This document shows, piece after piece, positions 20,240 through 30,300 of a stretch of DNA of 64,000 nt. Under the pieces are notes generated by a model, which saw only the letters and a program-made list of their open reading frames with translations, searched no databases and was not told the DNA's origin. Every line of letters begins with the position of its first letter. Within the stretch, counting starts at the first letter, position 1. The position numbers and the translations under genes were made by a program. Origin of the DNA: Andalucia godoyi (Eukaryota; Discoba; Jakobea; Jakobida; Andaluciidae); the NCBI GenBank assembly GCA_009859145.1, contig VRVR01000027.1, forward strand, positions 186,001-250,000, read 5' to 3'.

Positions 20240-20970
20240 GGATCAACACAAAAGAGACAATTATTTTACTCAAACTTGCAGTCGAAACAAGTTGTACAGT
20301 TTCTGGAGATTGACTGGGGAATTTCCCAAATACCGGAATTTTGATGGGCACAAAATGCGATTCGTCGACTTTTGCCGAACAATCCATACGAAGAGGCTGG
20401 GAAGCCTATTTTTACAACAGTTAACACCTTGGCACCCGAATATGCAAACAAAACATATGGAAACCAGTAAACACTGATGAAAAGGAAGAGATTGGAATGA
20501 TCAAGGATCATGGGCGGGAGAGATGGAGTCAACCTGGTGAAAAGGCAAGCAGACGAAGAAGAGAGAGACGCGCAGACGAAAGCCAAGAGAAGCGAAGCCA
20601 TTTTGACTTGCATGAAGGACCAGTTGACTACAGCTGCTGGAAGCAGTCCACTCAGAAAACCAGAATAGTTATCGTAAAGGCAGGTAATCTTGCCGGTTTT
20701 TTCGCACTTGTCATGCCGGGTCATTGTCGGGTCATTCCAATTGAAAACCATCCGATTCTTTTTTTTTCCGAATTCGTGTTCAGCGCAGCGAGCTTCATGC
20801 GTTTCGTTTTTAAATTTTTTCATCTGATAATGTTCATTGTATTATTATCAGCACTGCAAAATGGTCAAAATTTAATTAAGCGGCAGGTATTCTTGCCGGT
20901 TTTCCTGGAGGAAATGTTTTGGCGCGCTTTCTTCTTTCTTCCTTTTCGTTTTTAACGAAAACAAGCCAAA
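20240..20970. other. Intergenic with a duplicated palindromic element
   Basis: About 730 bp. A 22-nt element, GGCAGGTAATCTTGCCGGTT plus two T, occurs at 20679-20700 and again with one mismatch at 20882-20903. Each copy contains the inverted pair GGCA...TGCC. Two opposing ATG frames (152 and 185 codons) overlap here; neither has convincing coding character. Confidence 0.5.
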
Positions 20971-21402
20971 ATGGTCAAAAAACGATCCCCCATCGAAAGA
21001 ACAGCAAATTCGGACGCGCAGCTCACGCAGGACGTCCTCGCGCATATCATTAACGGTGTAAAGTACACCGATCTGCAATGTCCGGAACGAACCGTGCGCA
21101 AATACGTGGGCATCTACTACGATGTGATCCTTGATGAACTCAGCGACTGTGCACGATGTGCGCTGGTGGAAACGCTCGGTGGGCAAGCTCAAACGTTTCA
21201 TCCTGTCGTGCCAACGGAAGCGGAAAGACGGCGCTCAAAGATCCCGGAAGCGCTGCACCAGTTCATCGACATGAATCACCTCGAAGAAGTCGTTTCCTTC
21301 TTTGGGAAAGCAGGACGACCGCCTGCTCTCTGCCCGGACGAAGAGAAGCGGCTGCATCACTATGTATCGTACAGAGAGTGCAGAAGAATATGCCCCTTCT
21401 GA
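20971..21402 (+). pseudogene. Broken DNA-binding ORF, possibly pogo/CENP-B-type transposase remnant
   Basis: A 143-codon ATG frame ends GRPPALCPDEEKRLHHYVSYREC. This GRPP-L-EE pattern is typical of the helix-turn-helix that precedes the DDE domain of pogo/CENP-B-like transposases. The expected continuation (MPLLKQDFLQMVSKYL, a second helical segment) is found in another frame from about 21389, followed by a third frame to about 21620. No DDE domain is seen. I read it as a truncated, frameshifted remnant, but a lineage-specific gene with the same N-terminal fold cannot be excluded. Confidence 0.4.
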
Positions 21403-21775
21403 AGCAAGATTTTCTCCAAATGGTGTCCAAGTACCTGGGTGATACCGGACGAACGAGAACAATCACCTTGACAAGGAAGAGAGGCTGTTCGTCTGGGAAT
21501 GGCGTCAAATCGACGGTATCCTGTGCAATGCTGTCGAAGCACTGGCTTCCTGCATTCAATCGGCGGATGGAAAAGCAGGGCCTAACGTTTCTCGTCCTCC
21601 GCCTGCCATCAGCACTCGAATGATCCCGCGAGTACGCATTCAACAAGGAGAGCGTCGACCTCTTGCAAACAGACTGTGCAAATGCGCTTTGTGGGATTGA
21701 GCTCTTCCAAAAAGATGCAAACAAAAGAACAACCATCCGACGACGCACGGTAGGACGGAAGTGGTTTCCACGAAA

Positions 21776-22735
21776 TCAGAGAACTTTTTGAAATTCGACC
21801 GACACAGTGATAGCATTTGGATCTGCGCCGCAAGATACTTTGTGAAAGAGCATCTTCTTCATCATTTCTTCTAACCGTGGAAGCATATCCTTGGAGATGA
21901 GTTCGAACCGAAGTGTCCTGGTCGTCAGAAGTCCAGCTTCGTATAAACTTGCAAGGCAAGAAACATCTTCACCAGTGCAGAACCGCAAGACAACGCTTTC
22001 GTTGGTGCCGATTGCTGCGAGGACTTCCAATCGTCTCCCCATATTCATCAAACCCTGCACAGGGTTGTTTGCATGAAGGTCAATTGAAGAGATACATTTG
22101 ACAACAGCAAGGATCTGAGACTGGGCTTGCGCTTGTGCTCGAGCGATTTTTGCATCAGTGTCCTCTCGCAAGATTCTCAAATCTCGATCGAACTGCTGCG
22201 TCAACAGCGAGATATCCGAAACAAGAATTGCGGCCAACCGCTCCGTAAAAATGATCGGAACATCAAATGCTGGATTTGAGATTTCAAACTGCAGTTCCAG
22301 GGATTCTGGAGTCGCGCAGACCACCACAATTTTGCACATCTCTTGACTGCTCAAGAATCTCGAGAGGTTTCTCGGTGTAAACAGGAATATTTCGGGGTCG
22401 CAAAGTGCGCAGATACGGCTCCTGAGCAGGAATCGGGAAAATTTCCTCAACGAACGAAGATGAGTAGCCTCGATTTTCAGACAGGATTGTCCAAGAAAGA
22501 TGTGGAATTCGTAATCGTCCGCAAGTAAGCGTGTGCCAACGAAAATCCACTCTGACCCTCCTCCACTTTGAATCGGCTCAACGTTATGAATGACCGTTGC
22601 AGTCTCCGAAACCTCCGAGGGTGTACCGGACATGACAGCTTCATTTGCACGATTACGAAGCTCGCTCCAGTCACCAGAAAGAGAACTGGAGAATGCAGAG
22701 ACTGTGCTGGAAGAGGCTTCGGAAGCAGAGTCCAT
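21776..22735 (-). CDS. Hypothetical protein with coiled-coil segment
   Basis: The ATG at 22735 gives 319 residues; the frame is open further upstream only through TTG. The first 60 residues are Ser-rich. Residues of about 60-190 are a beta-rich domain with several Cys. Residues of about 195-235 (DRDLRILREDTDAKIARAQAQAQ) form a probable coiled coil. A final helical region ends near residue 319. There is no signal peptide and no TM. I do not recognise the family. Confidence 0.6.
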   Translation of the reverse strand: MDSASEASSSTVSAFSSSLSGDWSELRNRANEAVMSGTPSEVSETATVIHNVEPIQSGGGSEWIFVGTRLLADDYEFHIFLGQSCLKIEATHLRSLRKFSRFLLRSRICALCDPEIFLFTPRNLSRFLSSQEMCKIVVVCATPESLELQFEISNPAFDVPIIFTERLAAILVSDISLLTQQFDRDLRILREDTDAKIARAQAQAQSQILAVVKCISSIDLHANNPVQGLMNMGRRLEVLAAIGTNESVVLRFCTGEDVSCLASLYEAGLLTTRTLRFELISKDMLPRLEEMMKKMLFHKVSCGADPNAITVSVEFQKVL

Positions 22736-23589
22736 TTGGAAAAACGAAAATGAGCAGAGAGTGATTACGGAGTTCCTGCAGAATATTTGTATCTTCGGCA
22801 AAGCAACAGACTGAGGAAAAGACTGCCGCTGAAACCAATTCCGGGTTGCGGACTTTACCAGGTTCAGACATCCATTTTGAAGAGGGCGGCTTGACGCTAG
22901 AAATTTCCTTGAGGCACTGTTCGTCTTTCACGCGGGCACTGCATTTTTCGGACGCAAGCCGTCAGGCAGAATATCCATTCCGAATTGCTCGCCATCATCT
23001 TCTTGTCCTTCTTCCAGATGTTGTTGAACAGCGTGGATGGTGGCGACTGCTGGCTGTGGCTCTCCAGTGCCCGATTCTTCATCGATGAGTCTTGTCGATG
23101 CGTCCGTGGTTTCCGAGGCGTTCCGCTGCAGCTTGCTTCTCGTCGCATGTATGATCATGGTCAAAAAGCCCTCGCGTTGAGACCGACTTTCGGTCCAAAG
23201 AATCTGTGGAGGCTGGATACCATGTTTCCAGGTACCTTTGATTTCAGAAGATGCGACTTGGTGGTAGATCGTCCAGAAGTGTTTTTCATTCGGCTAGCTG
23301 TTCATAGCCGTGTCTCTCAACCTCGGATGCTTCTCTTTCACCAACCAGAATTGCTACAAGTCGTTCCTGGGGACGACAAACGATCGAGGGAACGACCCTG
23401 TCAAATCCCGCATCCTGCACTGCTTCTGGCATTCCGGAGTTTGGTGAATTGAACGCTCTCCCTCGGTTTCAATGATCCTCAAATTCCATGCATCTTCCTT
23501 TACTTACACATCCGCAGAATGACAGAAGCAATTCACAAGTCCTTTTACACTTCAACTCCTTCTCAAGCAAACTCCTGTTAACAACCAGC
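22736..23589. other. Gene-poor interval
   Basis: About 850 bp. A minus-strand ATG frame of about 76 codons (22928-23158), acidic and Gln/Glu-rich, might be a short or decayed gene, but support is weak. Nothing else is supported. Confidence 0.35.
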
Positions 23590-24792
23590 TCATTTTCGAT
23601 TGGAGGCATCCGAAAACAAACCAGTCCATTCAGTCGGAACCGGACCTACCACATTAAACTGGACGAGACCGGGAAAGCTGCCAAACGACAATCGCGGACA
23701 CGTGCACTCGGATTTCTGATAAATGGTCAAGCTTCGAATCGACAGCGAGCCTGGCAGTGATACCGGTTGATGCCAAGTTTGGGGAAAATCAATGATCACA
23801 ACCAGCTCTGTGAACCGTGGATCGACAAACCGGAGCGGAAACAATTCGATCGGCGACGCATCATCCCATTTCCGAACAGAATATCGATCAATTGTCACGG
23901 TAACAACGGCGTCGTCTTGCGAAAATCGTACGGAAACCGAATAGTGATCTTCCGGGACCCAGACAATCTCCCAGTATTGCAAACCGGGAACGCTCCGCAT
24001 TCTCGAATTGGACCCCAGCAGCAAGGGATCCAACCGTGACTGGTACACCACCACAGCCAGTTCCTTCACTCCCAGGAAGCGAGGACAAGCAGACTGGCAC
24101 CATTTCCATGCGCACACAATCGAATGCTCCGATGGCACACAGACCACGCGATTCGAGATCGGAAGAACAGGCCCAAACGAGCAATCGGGCGACTCAAGGT
24201 CGATGCGGACGTCTTCACACTGGATCCAGCGCGCGTTGGGGATCGACAGTTCGTGCGATTCCGAAAAGTCAATATTGAGAGAGCGAACCGCGAGATCCCA
24301 CTTTGGAAACCGCTGCACAATGCTCCTCAAATCTGCAGCAGACACTTCCTGCGAAATGCACAACTTTCCATAGAAATCGTGAAACGGAATCTCGGTGATT
24401 TCCAGATCTTCTCCCATAAAGTCTACCGTATCATGTGGCAACAGTGTCCGTGTTTCCAGATAACGCCCAGAGTATACGCCCGCCACGGAGGGAACAACAA
24501 ACTGTCTTCGAAAGAACAGTCGAGATCTGAATTTGCGATACACTCGTCGTTCGGCTTCATTCGCAATGCGCGAATTATCGAAACACGCCGTCGAGGAGGG
24601 AAACTTCTCCAGAAACTGGACGACGCCCAGTGGCCAAGCTTCATCTGGAAAGTGAACGACCGCACCCATTGTGAGCGAGGAGACTACGGCATTGTTGTGG
24701 GATTTCGACGCACACTGGATGGACACAGTGTCACTGAAATACAGAAACTGAAGGATGTGATGGAGGACAGGGTTGGGCAAATCTGCGATCAT
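23590..24792 (-). CDS. F-box protein
   Basis: The ATG at 24792 gives 400 residues; further upstream the frame opens only with TTG. The start reads LPNPVLHHILQFLYFSDTVSI and continues with a CASKSHN segment, the length and pattern of an F-box that would dock on Skp1 of an SCF ubiquitin ligase. The remaining 350 residues should form the substrate-binding part. They are beta-rich with recurring hydrophobic strands but show no clear leucine-rich or WD repeats. Substrate unknown. Confidence 0.65.
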   Translation of the reverse strand: MIADLPNPVLHHILQFLYFSDTVSIQCASKSHNNAVVSSLTMGAVVHFPDEAWPLGVVQFLEKFPSSTACFDNSRIANEAERRVYRKFRSRLFFRRQFVVPSVAGVYSGRYLETRTLLPHDTVDFMGEDLEITEIPFHDFYGKLCISQEVSAADLRSIVQRFPKWDLAVRSLNIDFSESHELSIPNARWIQCEDVRIDLESPDCSFGPVLPISNRVVCVPSEHSIVCAWKWCQSACPRFLGVKELAVVVYQSRLDPLLLGSNSRMRSVPGLQYWEIVWVPEDHYSVSVRFSQDDAVVTVTIDRYSVRKWDDASPIELFPLRFVDPRFTELVVIIDFPQTWHQPVSLPGSLSIRSLTIYQKSECTCPRLSFGSFPGLVQFNVVGPVPTEWTGLFSDASNRK

Positions 24793-24995
24793 GATGCTTT
24801 TTTGGGGAGAAGAAACAGAAAGAGGAAAAGAGGAAATGTTGTTCGCGAAGAACGGATGAAATTTTAGAGAAATTTGCAAAAACCACGAATTCTATTTTCA
24901 GAACATCGACTGGAGTGCATGAGCTGCAAATCAAAAGGTGTGCCCATTTTTGGAAGGCAGGTCCGTGCAGACATGACCAGAGCGGGCAGACATCG

Positions 24996-25193
24996 ATGGC
25001 CTCATTGCCAGTAGTTCCCAGTCCGACGGTGACTCACAAGCTTGTGGACCCGGACCGTCTTGCTTTGTGGACAGGTTTACAGGGCCACCCGGTCATCGAT
25101 GCTGCCCCTTTGGCATGCAGAGCGTTGTGGAAACAGTTGGAATGCCGCTGGGCTGATAATGTCTCCTTCAAATACAAAGACGGCTCTGGATGA
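24996..25193 (+). CDS. Short hypothetical ORF
   Basis: A 65-codon ATG frame with balanced composition lies in the gap between two minus-strand genes. I see no domain and no leader feature that would prove expression. It may be chance. Confidence 0.2.
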   Translation: MASLPVVPSPTVTHKLVDPDRLALWTGLQGHPVIDAAPLACRALWKQLECRWADNVSFKYKDGSG

Positions 25194-25283
25194 CAGGGTC
25201 GTTCCAAAAGAAAATCAAATCTCTGCATCTTGTTCACTCATGTTCATCCATCCACACATATACATATACATGTTGTCGCATTC

Positions 25284-26285
25284 TCATTGTTGCAGTGACG
25301 ATTCCTCTTCCTCGCATCTGCATGTCGCAATGCGCTGGCGGCGGCGCTCATTCTCCTCGGGGGTGCAAGGCTGGCGACCGCGAACCTGGAAACAGGAGCT
25401 TGATACGATGGCGAGCAGTTGTCCTGTGATACTGTCCTGCACAACAACCACGAAGCGCAAATTCAGACCAATCCCCACTGTCGGCTTCGGAATCATGAAT
25501 GGTTCAAAAGGAAACACTTCAGATGTTGCAGAAAAGTCGCTTGGAGGGAAACGCAATTCGAAGGGAGCAGCGACAGCCTTTCGAGACCTGGGAACCATCT
25601 GGTTGAATCCGCTTCGCGACCCGTCGTCGAGTAATAACAAGCGGCATGAAATTGCAAAGGGGAGAATGCCGGAAAATCGGATGCCAACACGATTCGTCAT
25701 TGTCTTCAACACATTAGGAGAGACGTCGCCAATCCATGGCGATTGGATCGCCGTGCCGTGTTTCCACAACACAACCATTGAACAGGACGGGAGCAATTGG
25801 AACGACCGACCAAACCATGGCGCCGAGGGTGCATTCACGTAAGTGGTTACCAAACTATTCGAATCGGATGACACTTCTGCGGGTGCACCATTCGATCTTT
25901 TCCTCTGATCAACACTATCCTCGGCTTCATTACCAACCCGCGAGTCGATCGATGGTGCGTTCATTTCACACGGCGAGCTGCTCAACGATGGCACTGTCAA
26001 CGAGCAAACGCCTGGAATACTCAGGTCGGAATACCCGTCTTCATTCAAAATATCCGACTTATCGTATTCGAGTTCATTGGAATCGTTCTGATCGCGGTCC
26101 GCCAGCACCCACGCCTAGGACAGAGTCTGGCTGAGCTCTCTCCCGCACGCAATCATTTCGTCGGAAAGCGAAGACTGCGAAAGCAGAAGAGAAAATCCAG
26201 AGTCGTGAACAATCTTGGGGTCTGCTGTGTTCATGAAGGCGCTGTCGGACAGCGACGGCAAGGAAATTCCCGACGACTGCGACAT
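25284..26285 (-). CDS. Hypothetical protein with an in-frame TAG; shares a domain with the 56.6-kb gene
   Basis: The frame from ATG 26285 to the stop at 25284 is open except for one TAG at 26115-26117. The first ATG after that stop, at 25964, would give 226 residues. The N-terminal part is acidic and Ser-rich on both sides of the TAG. The C-terminal 180 residues align by eye with 56557-57579: VVLWKHGTA with VCVSWQHESA, NRVGIRFSGILPF with GRVSVFIASPWF, LLLLDDGSRSG with LTLEDVKSG, and LRFVVVVQ...SSSCFQVRGR with LRLVVSIF...SQPFRVLSR. The repeated strands suggest an immunoglobulin-like beta sandwich. Function is unknown. The TAG could be a sequencing error, a real break, or a sign of an unseen intron. 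Confidence 0.55.
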
Positions 26286-26621
26286 GGGTGGAGGTGCCTG
26301 TCTCAAATGTAAAGAGAAACCCGCCAGAAAGAGGAGCGAAAGCTTTGATCTGAACAAACACGAGAAGGTGGAAGAAGCGGAAATGGGAGCAACTGCGCTG
26401 CACAGCGAATTCGCCGAATTGCGGTGCGCTTCTTTTGCCGCGCAAATGTCCGCTTGAGTCTATTGAGTAGTGGAATTCATTTTTCGGTCTTTTTTATGTT
26501 CATTGAATAAGAATTTGGCAAGATTTCTGGACATCGTGATCATGCCGTTTGCTGATGAACAGCGCTTCACATAAGCGCGGGTGCATGCAACAGCCCGACG
26601 CCGAGGCCATTCTGTCCGACG

Positions 26622-27206
26622 CTACGACCTTTCTGCTTCCTGCGTCCAAACGTGTGCTTCCGCATCCAGAAATGCTTCCCGCGACTCCTCGAACGTATCC
26701 GCACCCTCGGCTTTCGCGATTTCCTCTGCCTTCCGTACAAGTTCCTCGTGCTCTGAGCACAGACGCACTCGTTTCCGCGCTCTTTTGGTTTCCTCATTGA
26801 TGTATTCCTGCAGTGCACTCGCGAGCGTTGTGGAGGAGCCCGCTTGCAATTTGCGATCCAGAAACACAAGCAGCGATTCCGTCTGGGCCGGTCGTTTTGC
26901 CGGTACTTGCAAAGCAACTGCGTCCATCGTCGCATTCTCGGCGTCTGGATTCGTAAATCTTGTGCTCGTAAATCGGCCACCGGTGTTCTCACGAACCTGC
27001 ATGCACAGGTCGATGTCCTTCTTGCTGAACTTTGGACAATGCATCGTCACGACCAGCATTTCCGAAAATTCGCCCGCGTACGGCACGGAGCGAAACAGCC
27101 GATTCACGCCAGCTTCGAGAACCTCGGATTGACGGTCTTTCAGTCTCTTCCGATCTCGATGTGGGATGTTCAATAAAGATGCGATTGCACGGGTCGTCTG
27201 TGACAT
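26622..27206 (-). CDS. Histone-fold-like protein
   Basis: The 194-residue protein starts with ATG at 27206. Residues of about 20-75 (RQSEVLEAGVNRLFRSV through KFSKKDIDLCMQVREN) can be laid on the second and third helices of histone H3 without gaps of more than one residue. The SKKDIDLCMQVR stretch corresponds to the PKDIQLARRIR region. The C-terminal half is highly charged and helical. Histone-fold proteins act in nucleosomes, centromeres and TFIID-like complexes. It is not a canonical histone, and which group it joins is unclear. It is divergent from topoisomerase II, with 183 bp between the starts. Confidence 0.45.
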   Translation of the reverse strand: MSQTTRAIASLLNIPHRDRKRLKDRQSEVLEAGVNRLFRSVPYAGEFSEMLVVTMHCPKFSKKDIDLCMQVRENTGGRFTSTRFTNPDAENATMDAVALQVPAKRPAQTESLLVFLDRKLQAGSSTTLASALQEYINEETKRARKRVRLCSEHEELVRKAEEIAKAEGADTFEESREAFLDAEAHVWTQEAERS

Positions 27207-27389
27207 TTTCCCTTGCGTATTTGAGAGAAAAAGGAGAAGAGGAAAAACGCGAGGAGAGCAGGATTTGGGCGAGTCTGAAATAACGGTGCATCAAGTGACC
27301 GGTTGAATCCTGGATTTCCCCGACTCATTAATTCCCTGCAACCGCCCGCTCTCCTCCTTTTCATTTTCTTCGAGAAATTCAGCCTTTTC

Positions 27390-30300
27390 ATGGAATCCGC
27401 TTCTTCGTCGACGTCCAGAGTGCAAATTCTCGATCACCGAGTGCATATTCTCACCCGTCCCGATACGTATGTCGGCGCGCTCACGGTCAAGCCTGTCGAA
27501 GCATGGATATTTGACTTGAACACACAACGCATGGTCAAACATCCGAATGTGCAAGTCTCGCCAGCGCTTCTCAAGATCTTTGACGAAGTTCTCGTCAATG
27601 CCTCGGATTTTGCTGTGCAGGAGCCGCGCGTCACCGAGATTCGAGTCACCATTGATCGAACCGCGGATTCGATTTCCGTGTACAACAATGGCGGGTGCGT
27701 GGAATTGCAGCCGCATCACCAGCGAACTCATTTGTACGTCCCGGAAGTTGTGTTTGCGGAATTCATGTCCTCCTCCAACTTCGAAGACAATACTGCGCGT
27801 GTCGTGGGCGGACGCAATGGGTATGGCGCCAAGCTTGCCAATGTCTTCTCAAGCAGGTTTTCTGTCGACTTGTGTGACGGCACGACGGCGTACAAGCAGG
27901 AGTGGCGCAACAACATGAGCGGCTGCAGCCCTCCGGTTTTGACTCCCGCAGAAGGCGTTCCGCCCTCTGTCTGTGTCACCTTCGTCCCCGAACTTGCGCG
28001 AATGGGATTGGAGCACATTACGGACGATCTCGTCTCGTTGTTCTTTCGCCGTGCACTGGATGTCACTGCATATCTCCACATGATTGGGCGCAATGTGCAT
28101 GTGCATTTCCGGTGTGGCTCCGAGGAGTCGTGGACGCACGATTTCAACTGCTCGGAACTTGTGCCCACGATGCAGCAGTACGCGAAAGCATTCTTTCCCG
28201 ATGCCGTGTTCCTTCCCATCGTCGCGCACCGGTTGTCGGTGGCGTTCTCCATCCAGCCGCAGGGCCGCGAGCTGCAGCAGGTATCCATCGTGAATGGCAT
28301 CTTCACGTCTGCTGGAGGTGCGCATGTGAAAATGGTCATCGATGATCTTTGGAGCAACGGAGTGGCGGATGAAGTGAGAAAGAAATGCCCAAGTGCGAAC
28401 CTGACTCATTTTCGCCAAGTGATGCAAGTCGTCGTTTGCTGCCAGTTGCACAACCCCGAATTCTCGTCGCAAACCAAAGAAGAGCTGGTCAAGTTTCTCA
28501 ATCTTTCAGAATTACCCGTCTGGAACGGAGGCCTTGCAAAGCAGACGGTCTACAAACTGGTGCAGAATCGGTTCATCGAGAGTGTCACAAAGGCGATCAT
28601 TCAAAAGTTAAAGCAAGAGGACATTCGATTTTCGAATCTCCGCGTCGGCAGCGCCCTTGACGTTCCCAAGCTGCAGAATGCGGCTCTTGCGGGAACCGAG
28701 CAGCGGCGCCAGTGTTCGCTGATCTTGACGGAAGGCGACTCGGCCATGGCGTTGGTGAGCAACTCCTTGTCGACCGCTCAAAAGAGACACTTTGGCGTGT
28801 ACCCGCTGCGAGGCAAGTTTCTGAATGTCTGCGAAGTCCCTCGGGAGGACGTCCTGGAGAATGAGGAGGTCAAAAACATTGTGAGGGCGCTCAATCTCAG
28901 CTTCGATCTTGTTTACGACAACGACACCGAGTTGGATACATTGCACTATGGCCACGTGATGCTGATGACTGATCAGGACCACGATGGGTTGCACATCAAA
29001 GGTCTGCTGCTGAACTTCTTCCAATTCTTCTGGCCGCACTTGGTTGTTCGCATCCCGGACTTTCTGAAAGAACTGCGGACTCCGATCATCCGAGCTGTTC
29101 ATTCAAATAGCAGTGATTTCCAGGAGTTCTTTGCGTTGCGACAGTTCCGAACGTGGTTTGGAGGACTGTCTGTGGACGAGCAGCGTGCGTGGCGCGTCAA
29201 GTACTACAAAGGACTGGGAACCTCGACGACAGAAGAAGGCCGTCGCTATTTTGAGCGGCCCCAGGAATATGAACGGTCATTCCGCTTCGCGGACGCAAAT
29301 CGGGCGATGCTGGATGTTTTCTTTTCGGAAAGGAAGGTGAAAGAGAGGCGCAAGATACTGGAAGAGTGCTGGAAAGAACAGGAAACCGTCGATGCTGCTC
29401 TGCTCGATGTCAGCATTTCCGAGATTGCAGCAGAATCGATTACAATGGACAATTTCTTGTGCAAGGAAATGGTATCTTCCAGCTTGTACGATTGCATTCG
29501 TGCAATACCAAATGTGCTCGATGGGCTGACGCCTGCGCAGCGCAAGGTGTTGTACACGCTGCTGAAACATAATGGCGATGGAGAAGACATGCGGGTGTCG
29601 GAATTGATTGGCATGGTCGTTCGAGAAACGAAGTACCACCATGGCGAGGCGTCGTTGGGCGAGACGATCATCGGCATGGCACAATCGTTTGTGGGGAGCA
29701 ACAATGTCCCCTTGCTCGTGCCTGTGGGTCAGTTTGGGAGCCGATTGATGGGTGGCGAGGATGCTGCCAAGCCGCGGTACATTTTCACGCGACTGGATCC
29801 AATTGCGCGCATTCTGTTTCCGACCGACGATCTTGCTTTGTTGGAGTACTTTTCAGAAGAGGGACAAAACGTCGAGCCAAAGGTCATGCTTCCCATCTTG
29901 CCCATGGTCCTTGTCAATGGCGCACGGGGCATTGGGACTGGGTTTTCGACGGAGGTGCCGACCTTCCACCCAGGTGATCTCGCCCAGCGCCTGAAGTCGT
30001 TCCTCTTGGATTCTGCGTCTCCTCCAACGGAAGGTGAGATGGACCGGTATGAGAAGCATTTTGGCGCGGGGTGGACACCGTGGTATGCAGGCTTCACGGG
30101 AGAGATCGTTCCACTCGAAGGAGCTCCATGTTCATGGGCAAACTTTGGCCGCGTGAAGCGCGACGGCCCGCGCACGCTGCAGATTTCGGAGCTTCCGATT
30201 CATACATGGGTTCAGCCGATGTTTGAGCAGCTGCAGAGGTGGATGGTGGACCGCAGTCTGAAGAACAAAGTCGGTCCATTCCAGGATGCGCAGAATCTGA

